Made by a program: the position numbers and the translations under genes
In this document: in pieces, positions 20,539 to 30,205 of the stretch
Layout: each line of letters begins with the position of its first letter
Position numbering within the stretch: the stretch's first letter is position 1
NCBI RefSeq assembly: GCF_030268685.1
Contig: NZ_BSRQ01000006.1
Span: 310,001-374,000, forward strand
Reading direction: 5' to 3'
Length of the DNA: 64,000 nt
From: Microtetraspora sp. NBRC 13810
Lineage (GTDB): Bacteria; Actinomycetota; Actinomycetes; Streptosporangiales; Streptosporangiaceae
Notes under the pieces: generated by a model
What the model was told of the DNA's origin: nothing
What the model saw: only the letters and a program-made list of their open reading frames with translations
Database searches by the model: none

Positions 20539-21620
20539 CCTTCCGGCACGGCCTGGTGATCGGCAAGTTCTACCCGCCGCACGCCGGGCACCACTTCCTG
20601 ATCGACACGGCGGCCGAGAGGTGTGACCGGGTGACCGTCGTGGTGGCCGCCTCCAGCGCGGAGACGATCCCGCTCGCGCTGCGGGCCGGGTGGCTGCGCG
20701 AGGCCCATCCGCAGCCGCACGTGACGATCGCGCCGGTGGTGGACGACGTGGACATCGACTACGCGGACCCGGAGATCTGGTCCGCCCACGTCGAGATCTT
20801 CCGGCACGCGCTGTCCCTGGCCCACGGCTCACCGGACGGGATCGACGCCGTCTTCTCCTCCGAGGACTACGGTCCCGAGCTGGCCGGGCGGTTCGGCGCG
20901 GAGCACGTCGCGGTGGACCCCGCCCGCGCCGCCCACCCGGTCAGCGGGACCGCGGTGCGCGCCGACCCGGCGGCCTGCTGGCAGCACCTCTCCCCCGCGG
21001 TCCGCGCGCACTTCGCCCGGCGGGTGGTGATCGTCGGCGCCGAGTCCAGCGGCACCACCACGCTGGCCCGCGCGCTCGCGGCCCGGCTCGCCGGGCGCGG
21101 CGGCGTGTGGGCCGCCACCCGCTGGGTCCCCGAGTACGGCCGGACGTATTGCGAGGAGAAGCTGGCCCTCGCCCGCAGGTCCGCCAAGGCCCTCGGCGAG
21201 CCGGAACCGGGGCTGGCGGATCTCACCTGGGACTCCGCGGAGTTCACCGAGATCGCGCACCGCCAGCTCGCCTGGGAGGACGCGGCGGCGCGGGTGGGCT
21301 CCCCGGTCCTGGTCTGCGACACCGACGCCTTCGCCACCTCGCTGTGGCACGAGCGCTATCTGGGTACGCTCTCGCCGCAGGTCGAGCTGATCCACGAGAG
21401 CGCCCGGCACGACCTGTGGATCCTCACCACCGTGGCGGGCGTGCCGTTCGAGCAGGACGGCTGGCGGGACGGCGAGGCGATCAGGCACGGGATGGAGCGC
21501 CGCTTCCGCGACGAGCTGGCCGCCCGCGAGATGCCGCACGCGGTGGTCTGCGGCCCGCCGGAGGAACGACTCGCCCAGGCCGAGCAGGCCGTGGCCGCCC
21601 ACCTGAAAACCACGACCTGA
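20535..21620 (+). CDS. nadR: NadR-like bifunctional NMN adenylyltransferase/ribosylnicotinamide kinase
   Basis: 361 aa. The N-terminal nucleotidyltransferase domain begins FRHGLVIGKFYPPHAGHHFL (HxGH-type motif) and makes NAD from NMN; the C-terminal kinase domain has the P-loop GAESSGTTTL near residue 170 and a DTDAF motif and phosphorylates nicotinamide riboside. There is no N-terminal helix-turn-helix, so unlike the enterobacterial NadR it is not itself a repressor. It overlaps pnuC by 4 nt. The last residues (HLKTTT) run into the 14-15 bp tandem repeat that follows, so the C-terminal end may vary between strains. Confidence 0.93.
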   Translation: MTFRHGLVIGKFYPPHAGHHFLIDTAAERCDRVTVVVAASSAETIPLALRAGWLREAHPQPHVTIAPVVDDVDIDYADPEIWSAHVEIFRHALSLAHGSPDGIDAVFSSEDYGPELAGRFGAEHVAVDPARAAHPVSGTAVRADPAACWQHLSPAVRAHFARRVVIVGAESSGTTTLARALAARLAGRGGVWAATRWVPEYGRTYCEEKLALARRSAKALGEPEPGLADLTWDSAEFTEIAHRQLAWEDAAARVGSPVLVCDTDAFATSLWHERYLGTLSPQVELIHESARHDLWILTTVAGVPFEQDGWRDGEAIRHGMERRFRDELAAREMPHAVVCGPPEERLAQAEQAVAAHLKTTT

Positions 21621-21735
21621 AAACCACGACGTGAAGAACCCGACCTAAGGAACTCAGCCTGAAGACCGCAACCTGAAGACCACAACCTGAAGACCACGAC
21701 CTGAAGGACCGCGACCTGAAGGCCATGGCCTGTGA
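21601..21735. repeat. Tandem 14-15 bp repeat following nadR
   Basis: About nine units of ACCTGAAGACCACG and variants (CCTGAAAACCACG, CCTGAAGGACCGCG). The first unit covers the last codons and stop of nadR. The rest of the 21621-21857 gap shows no gene. Read on the minus strand it gives Val/Phe-rich repeat peptides with no ribosome site. Confidence 0.75.
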
Positions 21736-21857
21736 CACGCACCGGAAGCCGCCAGGCGAGGACCTGCGGCCCGGTCAGTGAGACGCTCATGACACCTCAT
21801 TACAGGCCACCACCGACAGAACCGGAGCCGCTGCCGGCGTACCGCCGCAGGCAGGCG

Positions 21858-23558
21858 TCAGCGGGTGAAGCCGATGTCGGCGTACCGCAGGTCGTGGAAG
21901 CCGCGGGCGCCGACGTTCGCCAGCGACGACCTGGCCGCCACGTGCTGCGGGCGCTGGTAGAGGGGCAGCACGTTGACCTGCTTCCAGATCAGGGCGTCCG
22001 CCTCGTTGATCAGGGCGCGGGCCGCCGCCGGGTCCAGCTCGCTGCCGGCCTGCTGCAACAGCCTGTCGATCTCGGGGCTGCCGATGCGGCCGAGGTTCGC
22101 GTTCCACCGTTTGCGGCCCTGCGGTCCGGGCAGCGCGTCGGCATACTGCCCGTAGGCGCTGGAGACCGGGTACGGCGTGCCGATGTAGGCGAACGGCGCC
22201 AGGTCGTAGTTGCCGGGGATGACGTACTTGGTGAAGAAGTCGTCCGAGGGCACCGGCTGCAGGACCACCTTGACCCCGATCGGCCTGAGCATGCTCTGCA
22301 CGAGCTCGCTCTCCGCCTTGCCGATCTGCCCGCCGGCCGGGAACACCATACGCAGGCTCAGCTCCTGGCCGTCCTTCATCCGCACGTCGCCCACGGTCTT
22401 CCAGCCCGCGGCGTCGAGCCGCTGCCCGGCCTTGGCGGGGTCGTACCTGCCGATCTCGCCGGAGTTGTCCTGGTAGCCGTCCTGGGTGTTCATGAAGAAG
22501 TGGTTGTTCAGCAGCTCGATCGGCCAGTCCAGGCCGTGCAGGTCGGACCGGGCGATGACCTGGCGGTCGATGCCCATCGCGACGGCCTGGCGGACCGCGG
22601 GGTCGGACAGCGCCCGGCTCTCGCCGTTCATGGTGATGTGCCGGAAGTCGGGCCCGGCCGCCTGCCGTACGACGGCGTCGGCGGCGGCCTTGGCGCGGGC
22701 GTTGTCCGGCGCGGACGCGCCGACGTCGAAGAGGTCGAGCTCACCGTTGGTGAACGCGGCGACCAGGGCGTCCCCCTCCAGGCCGCGGAAGACGATCTGG
22801 TCGAGCTTGGCCGCCTGCCCCCACCACCCGGGGTCGCGCACCAGCGTGACGGTCTTGGCCGTCCGGTCGAAGGAACCGAACCTGTACGGCCCCGCGGTGA
22901 TCGGGATGCGGTTCAGCCAGCCGTCGTTGAACGACTCCGGGGTGGCGTTGGTGACCCGGGGATAGAGCGGTGAGAAGAGTCCCTGCCAGTCGGCGAAGGG
23001 CCGGGCGAAGGTGACGATCACCTCGTGGTCGGTCTCGCCCCTGACCACGCTCTGGATGTCCTGGTAACCGTTGGTCGCGGCGACCCGGTAGTCGGCGTCG
23101 TCACCGCTGAGCGCCTTCCACTGGGCTTCGTAGTCGGCCCAGGTGATCGGGGTGCCGTCGGACCACCTGGCCTTGGGGTTGAGCAGGTAGCGCACCACCT
23201 GCCTGGGCTCTGTGTGGGTGATCCTGCCGTCGAGGAGGTAGTCGGAGTTGGCCGAGATGTCGGCCCGCTCGTCGGAACGGAAGGGCGAGGGCATCAGGGC
23301 GTCGATCACCACCTTGACGTTGGCGAGGTTGCCGTCGATGTGGTTGAGGTTCCACTGGCTGGGGTATTCGTCGATGCCCCAGCGGAGCGTGCCGCCGTCC
23401 TTCACCTGGTCGCGCGGCACCGGGTTGATGTCGTACGCCCGGACCGGCCCGGCCGCCCTCTCGTCCGATCCTCCGCCGGGGCCCGCCTGACCGCATCCGG
23501 TCGAGACCAGCGTGCCGCCCACGGCGAGGGCGACGACCAAGCGCCGGATATCTCCCAC
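21858..23558 (-). CDS. ABC transporter family 5 (peptide-type) substrate-binding lipoprotein
   Basis: 566 aa. N-terminal signal peptide ends in lipobox LVSTGC near residue 22, so it is a membrane-anchored extracellular lipoprotein. Family 5 marks include LNPKARWSDGTPITWADYEAQWKAL and DPAVRQAVAMGIDRQVIARSDL. It should deliver peptides or similar solutes to the permeases encoded upstream. Start GTG at 23558 with GGGGAGG 5 nt before it. It is the last gene of the four-gene importer operon (27528 down to 21858), 13 bp after the ATPase gene. Substrate not predictable. Confidence 0.94.
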   Translation of the reverse strand: MGDIRRLVVALAVGGTLVSTGCGQAGPGGGSDERAAGPVRAYDINPVPRDQVKDGGTLRWGIDEYPSQWNLNHIDGNLANVKVVIDALMPSPFRSDERADISANSDYLLDGRITHTEPRQVVRYLLNPKARWSDGTPITWADYEAQWKALSGDDADYRVAATNGYQDIQSVVRGETDHEVIVTFARPFADWQGLFSPLYPRVTNATPESFNDGWLNRIPITAGPYRFGSFDRTAKTVTLVRDPGWWGQAAKLDQIVFRGLEGDALVAAFTNGELDLFDVGASAPDNARAKAAADAVVRQAAGPDFRHITMNGESRALSDPAVRQAVAMGIDRQVIARSDLHGLDWPIELLNNHFFMNTQDGYQDNSGEIGRYDPAKAGQRLDAAGWKTVGDVRMKDGQELSLRMVFPAGGQIGKAESELVQSMLRPIGVKVVLQPVPSDDFFTKYVIPGNYDLAPFAYIGTPYPVSSAYGQYADALPGPQGRKRWNANLGRIGSPEIDRLLQQAGSELDPAAARALINEADALIWKQVNVLPLYQRPQHVAARSSLANVGARGFHDLRYADIGFTR

Positions 23559-23571
23559 TTTTCCTCCCCAT

Positions 23572-25632
23572 TCACATGACGTCGACGCGCTCGGCGTAGT
23601 GGCAGGCGGCTCCCTGGTCTCCCCCCAGCAGCCGCACCTCCGGCTCCTCCCGCACGCAGCGGTCCCGCTCCGCCGGGCCGAGCGCGGTGAACCGGGGACA
23701 CCGGGTGCGGAACCGGCAGCCCGACGGCGGCGAGGCCGGGTTGGGCAGGTCGCCCTCCAGCAGGATCCGCCGCCTGGCCCGCTCCCGCGCCGGGTCGGGC
23801 AGCGGGACGGCCGACAGCAGCGCCTGCGTGTAGGGATGCGCCGGGGCGGCGTACACCCGGTCCACCTGCCCGATCTCGGCGATCCTGCCCAGGTGCATCA
23901 CGGCGACCCGGTCGGCGATGTGCCGCACCACGGCGAGGTCGTGCGCGACGAACAGATAGGACAGCCCGAGCCGTTCCTTCAGCTCGGCCAGCAGGTTGAC
24001 CACGCCCGCCTGGATCGACACGTCCAGCGCCGAGACCGGCTCGTCGAGCACGACGAGCCGCGGCTCCAGGGCGAGCGCCCGCGCGATCCCGATCCGCTGC
24101 CGCTGCCCGCCGGAGAACTCCCTCGGGTAGCGGCCGGCGTGCTCCGCCTCCAGCCCGACCAGGCCGAGCAGCTCACGCACCCGCGGCCCCGGCGGCCTGC
24201 CGTGCGCGCGCAGCGGCTCGGCGAGGATGTCGTGGACCGTCATCCGCGGGTCGAGCGCGGCCAGCGGGTCCTGGAAGACCACCTGGAGGTCGCGCCGGAT
24301 CGCCGTCCGGTCGCCGGCCCGCAGCCGCGCGGTGTCCCTGCCGAGGACGGCGATGGTGCCCCGCTGGGGGGCGGCGAGTTCGAGGATCTGCATCAGCGTC
24401 GTCGTCTTGCCGCAGCCGGACTCGCCGACCAGGCCGAGCGTCTCGCCCTCGCGCACGTCGAAGGTGACGCCGTCCACCGCGCGCACGGTGCCGACCCTGC
24501 GCCGCAGCACCGCCCCTCTGACCAGCGGATGATGCTTGACCAGCCCGTCGACCCGCAACACCACCGCACGCTCCGGCCGCCCGTCCGCCCGTCCGGCCGC
24601 CGTACCGGGATCCGCCCCAGCCGCCTCAGCCGCCTCAGCGGGGTCCGCGACGGGGTCCGCAACGGGCTCGGCGGCGCGGACGCACGCCGCCGCCTGCCCC
24701 GGCCCGCCCGCCGCCACGAGCGGCGGCTCGGCCTCGCGGCACTCCGGGAGCGCCGCCGGGCAGCGCGGCTCGAACGGGCAGCCCGGCGGCAGCGCGCCCG
24801 GCGAGGGCGGCGTCCCGTCGATGGGCGCCAGCCGCGCCCGCCCCCCGTCGAGCCTCGGCACCGACCCGAGCAACCCCCGCGTGTACGGCATGCGCGCCCG
24901 GTGGTAGACGTCGTCCACCCGGCCGGCCTCCACGACCCGCCCCGCGTACATCACGAGGACCCGGTCGGCGAGCCCGGCGACCACCCCGAGATCGTGCGTG
25001 ATCATGACGATCGCCGCGCCGGTCTCCCGCTGGGCGGTCCGCAGCACCTCCAGCACCTGGGCCTGGACCGTCACGTCCAGCGCGGTGGTCGGCTCGTCGC
25101 AGATGATGACGTCGGGGTCGTTGGCGACGGCCATCGCGATCATCACACGCTGCCGCATGCCGCCGGAGAACTCGTGCGGGAAGGCGAGGGCCCGCTGCCG
25201 GGGGCTGGGGATGCCGACCAGGTCGAGCAGTTCGACCGCGCGGCGCTCCGCCTCCTTGGCGCCGATCCGCCGGTGCGCCCGGATCGCCTCGGCGATCTGG
25301 TCGCCCACCCGGTAGACCGGGGTGAGCGCGGACAGCGGGTCCTGGAAGACCATCGAGATCGTCCTGCCGCGCACGGCGGTGAGCCGTCGCTCCGGCGCGC
25401 CGGCGAGCTCCTCGCCGTGCAGCCGCACGGACCCGGTCATCGTGGCGCGCGGCGGCAGCAGGCCCATCACGGCCAGCGCGGTCACCGACTTGCCCGACCC
25501 GGACTCGCCGACGATGCCCAGCACCTCGCCGGGCGCGACCGCGTAGTCCACGCCGCGCACGACGGGCACCGGGCCGCCGGCGCCGGGGAAGGTCACGGTG
25601 AGGCCGGCGACCTCCAGCACGGGAGGGGTCAC
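23572..25632 (-). CDS. Fused dipeptide/oligopeptide ABC transporter ATPase (DppD-DppF type)
   Basis: 686 aa with two nucleotide-binding domains. Domain 1: Walker A GESGSGKS, signature FSGGMRQR, Walker B VIICDEP, then the oligopeptide-type tail CPFEPRCP. An Ala/Pro linker (residues about 330-360) joins domain 2: [23 protein letters not shown], tail CRFRTRCP. It energises the importer whose permeases are encoded upstream. Start GTG at 25632 has GGGGAGG 5 nt before it and overlaps the DppC-like stop by 4 nt. Fused ATPases of this kind are common in actinobacteria. Confidence 0.93.
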   Translation of the reverse strand: MTPPVLEVAGLTVTFPGAGGPVPVVRGVDYAVAPGEVLGIVGESGSGKSVTALAVMGLLPPRATMTGSVRLHGEELAGAPERRLTAVRGRTISMVFQDPLSALTPVYRVGDQIAEAIRAHRRIGAKEAERRAVELLDLVGIPSPRQRALAFPHEFSGGMRQRVMIAMAVANDPDVIICDEPTTALDVTVQAQVLEVLRTAQRETGAAIVMITHDLGVVAGLADRVLVMYAGRVVEAGRVDDVYHRARMPYTRGLLGSVPRLDGGRARLAPIDGTPPSPGALPPGCPFEPRCPAALPECREAEPPLVAAGGPGQAAACVRAAEPVADPVADPAEAAEAAGADPGTAAGRADGRPERAVVLRVDGLVKHHPLVRGAVLRRRVGTVRAVDGVTFDVREGETLGLVGESGCGKTTTLMQILELAAPQRGTIAVLGRDTARLRAGDRTAIRRDLQVVFQDPLAALDPRMTVHDILAEPLRAHGRPPGPRVRELLGLVGLEAEHAGRYPREFSGGQRQRIGIARALALEPRLVVLDEPVSALDVSIQAGVVNLLAELKERLGLSYLFVAHDLAVVRHIADRVAVMHLGRIAEIGQVDRVYAAPAHPYTQALLSAVPLPDPARERARRRILLEGDLPNPASPPSGCRFRTRCPRFTALGPAERDRCVREEPEVRLLGGDQGAACHYAERVDVM

Positions 25633-26543
25633 CGCGACCTCCCCGACTCGGGATCGCAGGCGTCGCGCAGGGCGTCGCCGGCCAGGTTGACCGCCAGCAC
25701 GATGACGACGAGCAGCCCGGCGGCGAACCAGAAGGTCCACGGCGCGTAGACGGCGGTCGGCGAGCCGTCGGCGATCAGCGTGCCGAGCGAGACGTCGGGC
25801 GGCTGGATGCCGAACCCGAAGTAGGACAGGCTGGTCTCGGTGAGGATCGCGGCGCTGACGTTGAGCGTGGCGTCCACCACGAGCAGGGACGACATGTTCG
25901 GGATGATGTGCCGGAAGATGATCCGGGCCGGCGAGACCCCCATGAACCGGGCCGCCTGTACGAACTCCCGCTCCTTGAGCGAGACCGTGATCCCGCGCAC
26001 GATCTTCGAGGTGACCATCCACAGGAAGAGTGCCAGCACGGCCACGAACAGCGGCCACTGGCCGCCGGAGAACATCGGCGACATGATCGCCAGGATGAGG
26101 AAGGCCGGCAGCACGAGCAGCAGGTCGGTGACCCAGGTCAGCGCCCGGTCGGTCCAGCCGAGGAAATAGCCGGCGAAGGCGCCGACGACGGCGGCCAGCG
26201 CGGTGGACAGCAGCGCGGCGAGCAGCCCGACGACCAGCGACCTGCGCATCCCGCGCAGGGTGACGGCGTAGACGTCGGCGCCGGTCTGCAGGGTGCCGAA
26301 CCAGTGGTCCGCCGAGGGCGGGCTGAGGAAGGCCAGGAAGTCCTTGTCGGTGTAGGACCAGCGGCTGAGCGCCGGCCCCGCGAAGGCGAGCGCGAACAGC
26401 AGCGCCAGCAGCGCGAACCCGGCCCGGCCCTGCCAGGAGGCGAAGAACCGCCCGGCCACCACCCGGCCCCTGGACGGCGGGCCGGCGTCCTGGTCGGCGG
26501 CGGACGGGGCGGCCCCGGCCGGTCGTTCGGCCGACGTGACCAT
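25629..26543 (-). CDS. Peptide-type ABC transporter permease (DppC-like)
   Basis: 304-aa inner-membrane permease with about six transmembrane helices. The N-terminal DppC-type region [21 protein letters not shown] is followed by the binding-protein-dependent permease domain; the EAA loop is [26 protein letters not shown]. It pairs with the DppB-like permease 1 bp upstream and overlaps the ATPase gene downstream. Confidence 0.93.
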   Translation of the reverse strand: MVTSAERPAGAAPSAADQDAGPPSRGRVVAGRFFASWQGRAGFALLALLFALAFAGPALSRWSYTDKDFLAFLSPPSADHWFGTLQTGADVYAVTLRGMRRSLVVGLLAALLSTALAAVVGAFAGYFLGWTDRALTWVTDLLLVLPAFLILAIMSPMFSGGQWPLFVAVLALFLWMVTSKIVRGITVSLKEREFVQAARFMGVSPARIIFRHIIPNMSSLLVVDATLNVSAAILTETSLSYFGFGIQPPDVSLGTLIADGSPTAVYAPWTFWFAAGLLVVIVLAVNLAGDALRDACDPESGRSR

Positions 26544-26544
26544 G

Positions 26545-27528
26545 TCAGCTCACCCGGACTCTCGGGTCCAAAGCCGCGTGCAGCACGTCGGCGGCCAGCG
26601 AGGCGACGAGCACGGCGCAGGCGGCGAAGCAGCTGATCGCGGCCACGGTGTGCACGTCGTTGGTGAAGATCGAGTCGATCAGCCGCTCGCCCAGGCCGTG
26701 CCAGCCGAAGATCTTCTCGGTGAAGGTGGCGCCGACCAGCAGGGCGCCGAAGGAGAAGGCGAAGTAGGTGGCGGCCGGGATGAGCGCCGTACGCAGGGCG
26801 TGCCGGACCAGGGCGGCGCGCCTGCTCAGCCCCTTGGCCATCGCGGTGCGCACGAAGTCGGCCCCGAGCACGTCGAGCATCATGTTGCGCTGGTAGCGGC
26901 TGTAGATCGCGGCGAGTCCCAGGGACAGCGTGAACGTGGGCAGCGCGAGGTGCTGGACGCGGTCGGCCAGGTGGGCGGCGAACCCGCCCCGCAGGCCGGG
27001 CGTGGCCTCGCCGCTGACCAGCAGGATCCTGGCCCCGGCCAGGTCGTTGAGCCAGGTCGCCGCGATGATCGACATGTTGGCGAGCACGACGACGGGCACC
27101 GCGAGCACGACGAAGGACAGCCCGGTGGTGAGCCGGTCGAACACGCCGTACTGCCGGACCGCCGCGTAGGCGCCGGCCAGCACCCCGGCGGCGCTGCCGG
27201 CCAGCAGCCCGGTGAGCACCAGGCGGAGCGTCACCCCGGCCCGCCGCGCGAGGTCGTCGAGCACCGGCTCGCCGGTCACGCTCGGCCCGAAGTCGCCGCG
27301 CAGGACGCCGCCCGCCCAGGCGAGATAGCGCTCGAAGAGCGGCGTCTTGTCGTTGAGGCCCAGCTCGTCGAGCCGCGCGTCGACGACCGCCTCGGGCGGG
27401 CGCGGGCTGCGGTCCTGGTAGTTGGACCTCGGGTCGAAGGCGATCGCGGCCAGCATGTAGGCGAGGCTGGTGGCGACGGCGACGAGCACGACGTGGTTGA
27501 TCAGCCTGCGCAGCAGGAACCCGGCCAT
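26545..27528 (-). CDS. Peptide-type ABC transporter permease (DppB-like), first gene of the importer operon
   Basis: 327-aa permease starting MAGFLLRRLINHVVLVAVATS at 27528. Six predicted helices; EAA-like loop DFVRTAMAKGLSRRAALVRHALR; terminal FGWHGLGERLIDSIFTNDVHTVAAI is typical of DppB. The segment between helices 1 and 2 is a long extracytoplasmic loop (ARLDELGLNDKTPLFERYLAW), as in this family. The ribosome site is modest (GTGGGG). The promoter should lie in the 27529-27713 gap, which also holds a 34-bp direct repeat. Confidence 0.92.
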   Translation of the reverse strand: MAGFLLRRLINHVVLVAVATSLAYMLAAIAFDPRSNYQDRSPRPPEAVVDARLDELGLNDKTPLFERYLAWAGGVLRGDFGPSVTGEPVLDDLARRAGVTLRLVLTGLLAGSAAGVLAGAYAAVRQYGVFDRLTTGLSFVVLAVPVVVLANMSIIAATWLNDLAGARILLVSGEATPGLRGGFAAHLADRVQHLALPTFTLSLGLAAIYSRYQRNMMLDVLGADFVRTAMAKGLSRRAALVRHALRTALIPAATYFAFSFGALLVGATFTEKIFGWHGLGERLIDSIFTNDVHTVAAISCFAACAVLVASLAADVLHAALDPRVRVS

Positions 27529-27639
27529 CGCCCCACTTTCTTCGCACACGGTATGCGCCGACGATGTTACCGATTGTAGTCATGCCAGGTCGCGTGGCCG
27601 CCGAATCGCCGAGGTGTCCCCGATCTCTTCCGGCGGCCC

Positions 27640-27711
27640 GGCGGCCGGCCGTCGCCCAGCGGCCGACCGGGGTTGCCGGCGGCCGGCCGTTGCCCAGCGG
27701 CCGGCCGGGGT
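27640..27711. repeat. 34-bp direct repeat pair
   Basis: Copies at 27640-27673 and 27678-27711 begin GGCGGCCGGCCGT and end CCGGGGT, differing at 2 of 34 bases. They lie between the AAA ATPase stop (27714) and the start of the importer operon. Confidence 0.75.
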
Positions 27712-27713
27712 CA

Positions 27714-30050
27714 CTAGCGGTCGGCCAGCTCGTCCACGGCGGCGCGGACGTCCTCGCTGGTGATCGTGGTCAGCTCGTGCTCGCTGGCCGGACCGGCGCC
27801 GGCGGCCAGCCGTACGTCCCTGCGCATGGCGGCGCGCTCGAACAGGGAGCGGGCGAACCGGCCGTTGCCCAGCTCGTCGATGAGCCGCTCGCCGCACACC
27901 CAGGTGAAGACCTCGTCCAGGTCGCGCAGCGCGGCCTCGTCGAAGCGGTCGCCCGCCTTCTCGGCGAGCAGCGCGGCGATGGCGGCCAGTTCGGCCGGGG
28001 TGTAGGAGGGGAAGGTCACCCGCTGGTTGAACCTGCTGGCGAGGCCCGGGTTGGTGGCGAGGAAGCGGTCCGTCTCCTCCGCGTACCCGGCCAGCACGAT
28101 GACGAGCCGGTCGCGGTCGTCCTCCGCCCGCTTGAGCAGGGTCTGCACCGCCTCCGCGCCGAACGCGTCGCCGCCCGTGTAGCCGGTGTTGAACAGGCTG
28201 TACGCCTCGTCGATGAACAGCACGCCGCCGAGCGCCCGGTCGACCAGCTCGTTGGTCTTGATCGCGGTCGCGCCGAGGTGCTGGCCCACCAGGTCGGCCC
28301 GCTGCGCCTCCACCACGTCGGGCCGGGCGAGCAGGCCGAGCGCGGCGAAGACGCGGCCGAGGATGCGGGCCACGGTGGTCTTGCCCGTGCCGGGCGGCCC
28401 GACGAAGACGAAGTGCCGCATCTGCGGCGGGGTGGGCAGGCCGCGCTCCTGGCGCATCCGGGCGACCCTGAGCTGCGCGGTGATCGCGTGCACCTGCCGC
28501 TTGACGGGTTCCAGGCCGGCCATCCTGTCCAGGTCGGCGAGCGCGTCCTCCAGGGTGGGGGTGGCCTGGTAGCCGCGGAAGCGGGCGGTGAGCTCGTCGA
28601 ACGCCTTGGTGAGGTCGGCGGCGGTGGTGGTCACGAGGTCCTCGGTGGTGGGCGAGCCGCCCGCGCCGACGACCCGTACGTCGCGGGCCTGCGCGGCCGC
28701 CTCGACCACGCTGCGGGCGAACCGCGCGTTGCCCAGCTCGTCGACGAGGCCGCGCCGGTGCACGTCGTCGAACAGGCCGAGGAGGACCGGCCGGGCGTCG
28801 GGCGCCATCCGGTCGCCGCGTCCGTGCTGGAGCAGGCCGGTGATGCTCAGCAGCTCCTCGGCGGAGTAGGAGGGGAAGTTGACCCTGGTGGAGAAGCGCG
28901 AGGACAGCCCCGGGTTGGACCCGAGGAAGGCGCCCATCTCCTTCTCGTAGCCGGCCAGGATGATGATCAGCCGGTCGCGGTCGTCCTCCGCCCGCTTGAG
29001 CAGGGTCTGCACCGCCTCCGCGCCGAACCGGTCGGCCTGGCCGTCCCCGGTGTTCATCAGGCTGTACGCCTCGTCGATGAACAGCACGCCGCCGAGCGCC
29101 CGGTCGATCAGCTCATTGGTCTTGATCGCGGTGGCGCCGAGGTATTCGCCCACCAGGTCGGCCCGCTGCGCCTCGACGACGTAGGGGGTCTCCAGCAGGC
29201 CGAACGCGTAGAAGATCTTGGCCACGGTGCGGGCCACGCTGGTCTTGCCGGTGCCGGGCGGGCCGGCGAAGACGAAGTGCCGCATGGGCCGGCCGGTCGA
29301 GTAGCCGGCCTCGGCGCGCAGCCTGGACGCCTCGATGGAGGCGGCTATGGAGCGCATCTGCTCCTTGACCGGGGTCAGGCCGATCATGTTCTCCAGCTCG
29401 CCGAGCGCGTCCTCCACCGAGATGGGCGGGGGCGCGGCCTTCTCGGCGGGCTGGGCGGGAGCGCCGCCGTCCCTGGCCCGGACCCTGACCTGCCGTTCCT
29501 GGGCGGTCAGCGCGGCCCGGACCCGGCGCGCCTGGACGAACCGGTACACCAGCACCGCGCCCGCCGCGGCGTAGGCCACCCAGATCGCGGCGAGGGGCGC
29601 GAACAGCGCGACCACGGCGGACAGCACCCCGGCGGGGACCAGCGCGGCCAGCGTGGTCAGCCAGGGCGGCAGCCAGCGGATCAGGTGGGCGGCCCCGGCG
29701 GTGAGCAGGCCGAGCAGGATGAGCAGGGTCGGGCCCGCCGACTGCTGGCCGTACAGGCGGCTGGAGAGCAGCACCGCGGCCAGCCAGCCGAGCACCACGA
29801 GCGCGGTGGCCGCGGCCCGCGGGAACCGCAGGGTGAGCGCGAGGAACGCGAGCAGCGCCAGGGTGAGGAAGAACGTCGTGGACACGTCGCCGCCGGTGGT
29901 GGCCGCGACGCCGACGGAGGCGACCAGGATCGCCGCATATCCGAATCTGCGCACATTTGGTGATAAGCGGTAATAGCGCTGCCTCACCTGTTCGAACAGA
30001 TCCCTAGCCGTAGCGCGCCCCGCCGGCCGGGCCCTGTCGGAGTCCCGCAT
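27714..30050 (-). CDS. Membrane-anchored double-AAA ATPase (CbbX/EccA/SpoVK-like)
   Basis: 778 aa. Residues about 38-185 hold five or six hydrophobic segments (RFGYAAILVASVGVAATTG; LLILLGLLTAGAAHLI; VYRFV). Two AAA domains of about 260 residues follow, each with Walker A (GPPGTGKTS, GPPGTGKTT), the CbbX-type stretch EAQRADLVG, Walker B/Glu switch VLFIDEAYSL and an arginine-finger region (LSSRF, LASRF). Such ATPases remodel proteins; EccA serves type VII secretion and CbbX reactivates Rubisco, but neither partner is encoded nearby. ATG 30050 is preferred over GTG 30053 for spacing to GGGAGG. A membrane-tethered pair of AAA modules is unusual. Confidence 0.88.
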   Translation of the reverse strand: MRDSDRARPAGRATARDLFEQVRQRYYRLSPNVRRFGYAAILVASVGVAATTGGDVSTTFFLTLALLAFLALTLRFPRAAATALVVLGWLAAVLLSSRLYGQQSAGPTLLILLGLLTAGAAHLIRWLPPWLTTLAALVPAGVLSAVVALFAPLAAIWVAYAAAGAVLVYRFVQARRVRAALTAQERQVRVRARDGGAPAQPAEKAAPPPISVEDALGELENMIGLTPVKEQMRSIAASIEASRLRAEAGYSTGRPMRHFVFAGPPGTGKTSVARTVAKIFYAFGLLETPYVVEAQRADLVGEYLGATAIKTNELIDRALGGVLFIDEAYSLMNTGDGQADRFGAEAVQTLLKRAEDDRDRLIIILAGYEKEMGAFLGSNPGLSSRFSTRVNFPSYSAEELLSITGLLQHGRGDRMAPDARPVLLGLFDDVHRRGLVDELGNARFARSVVEAAAQARDVRVVGAGGSPTTEDLVTTTAADLTKAFDELTARFRGYQATPTLEDALADLDRMAGLEPVKRQVHAITAQLRVARMRQERGLPTPPQMRHFVFVGPPGTGKTTVARILGRVFAALGLLARPDVVEAQRADLVGQHLGATAIKTNELVDRALGGVLFIDEAYSLFNTGYTGGDAFGAEAVQTLLKRAEDDRDRLVIVLAGYAEETDRFLATNPGLASRFNQRVTFPSYTPAELAAIAALLAEKAGDRFDEAALRDLDEVFTWVCGERLIDELGNGRFARSLFERAAMRRDVRLAAGAGPASEHELTTITSEDVRAAVDELADR

Positions 30051-30205
30051 CACGCCTCCCCGGTCCGCCCCCGGTTATACCGCAACCGAGCCTCGTTTGG
30101 GTGTCTGTGCCCTCTCGGCGTTTCGGCGTGGCGTCCCGGCGACGTTCGGCGACAGAGATGTCACCCGCCGGCTAGCAATACGGGGAAAACCGGGGTACCG
30201 GGGTC

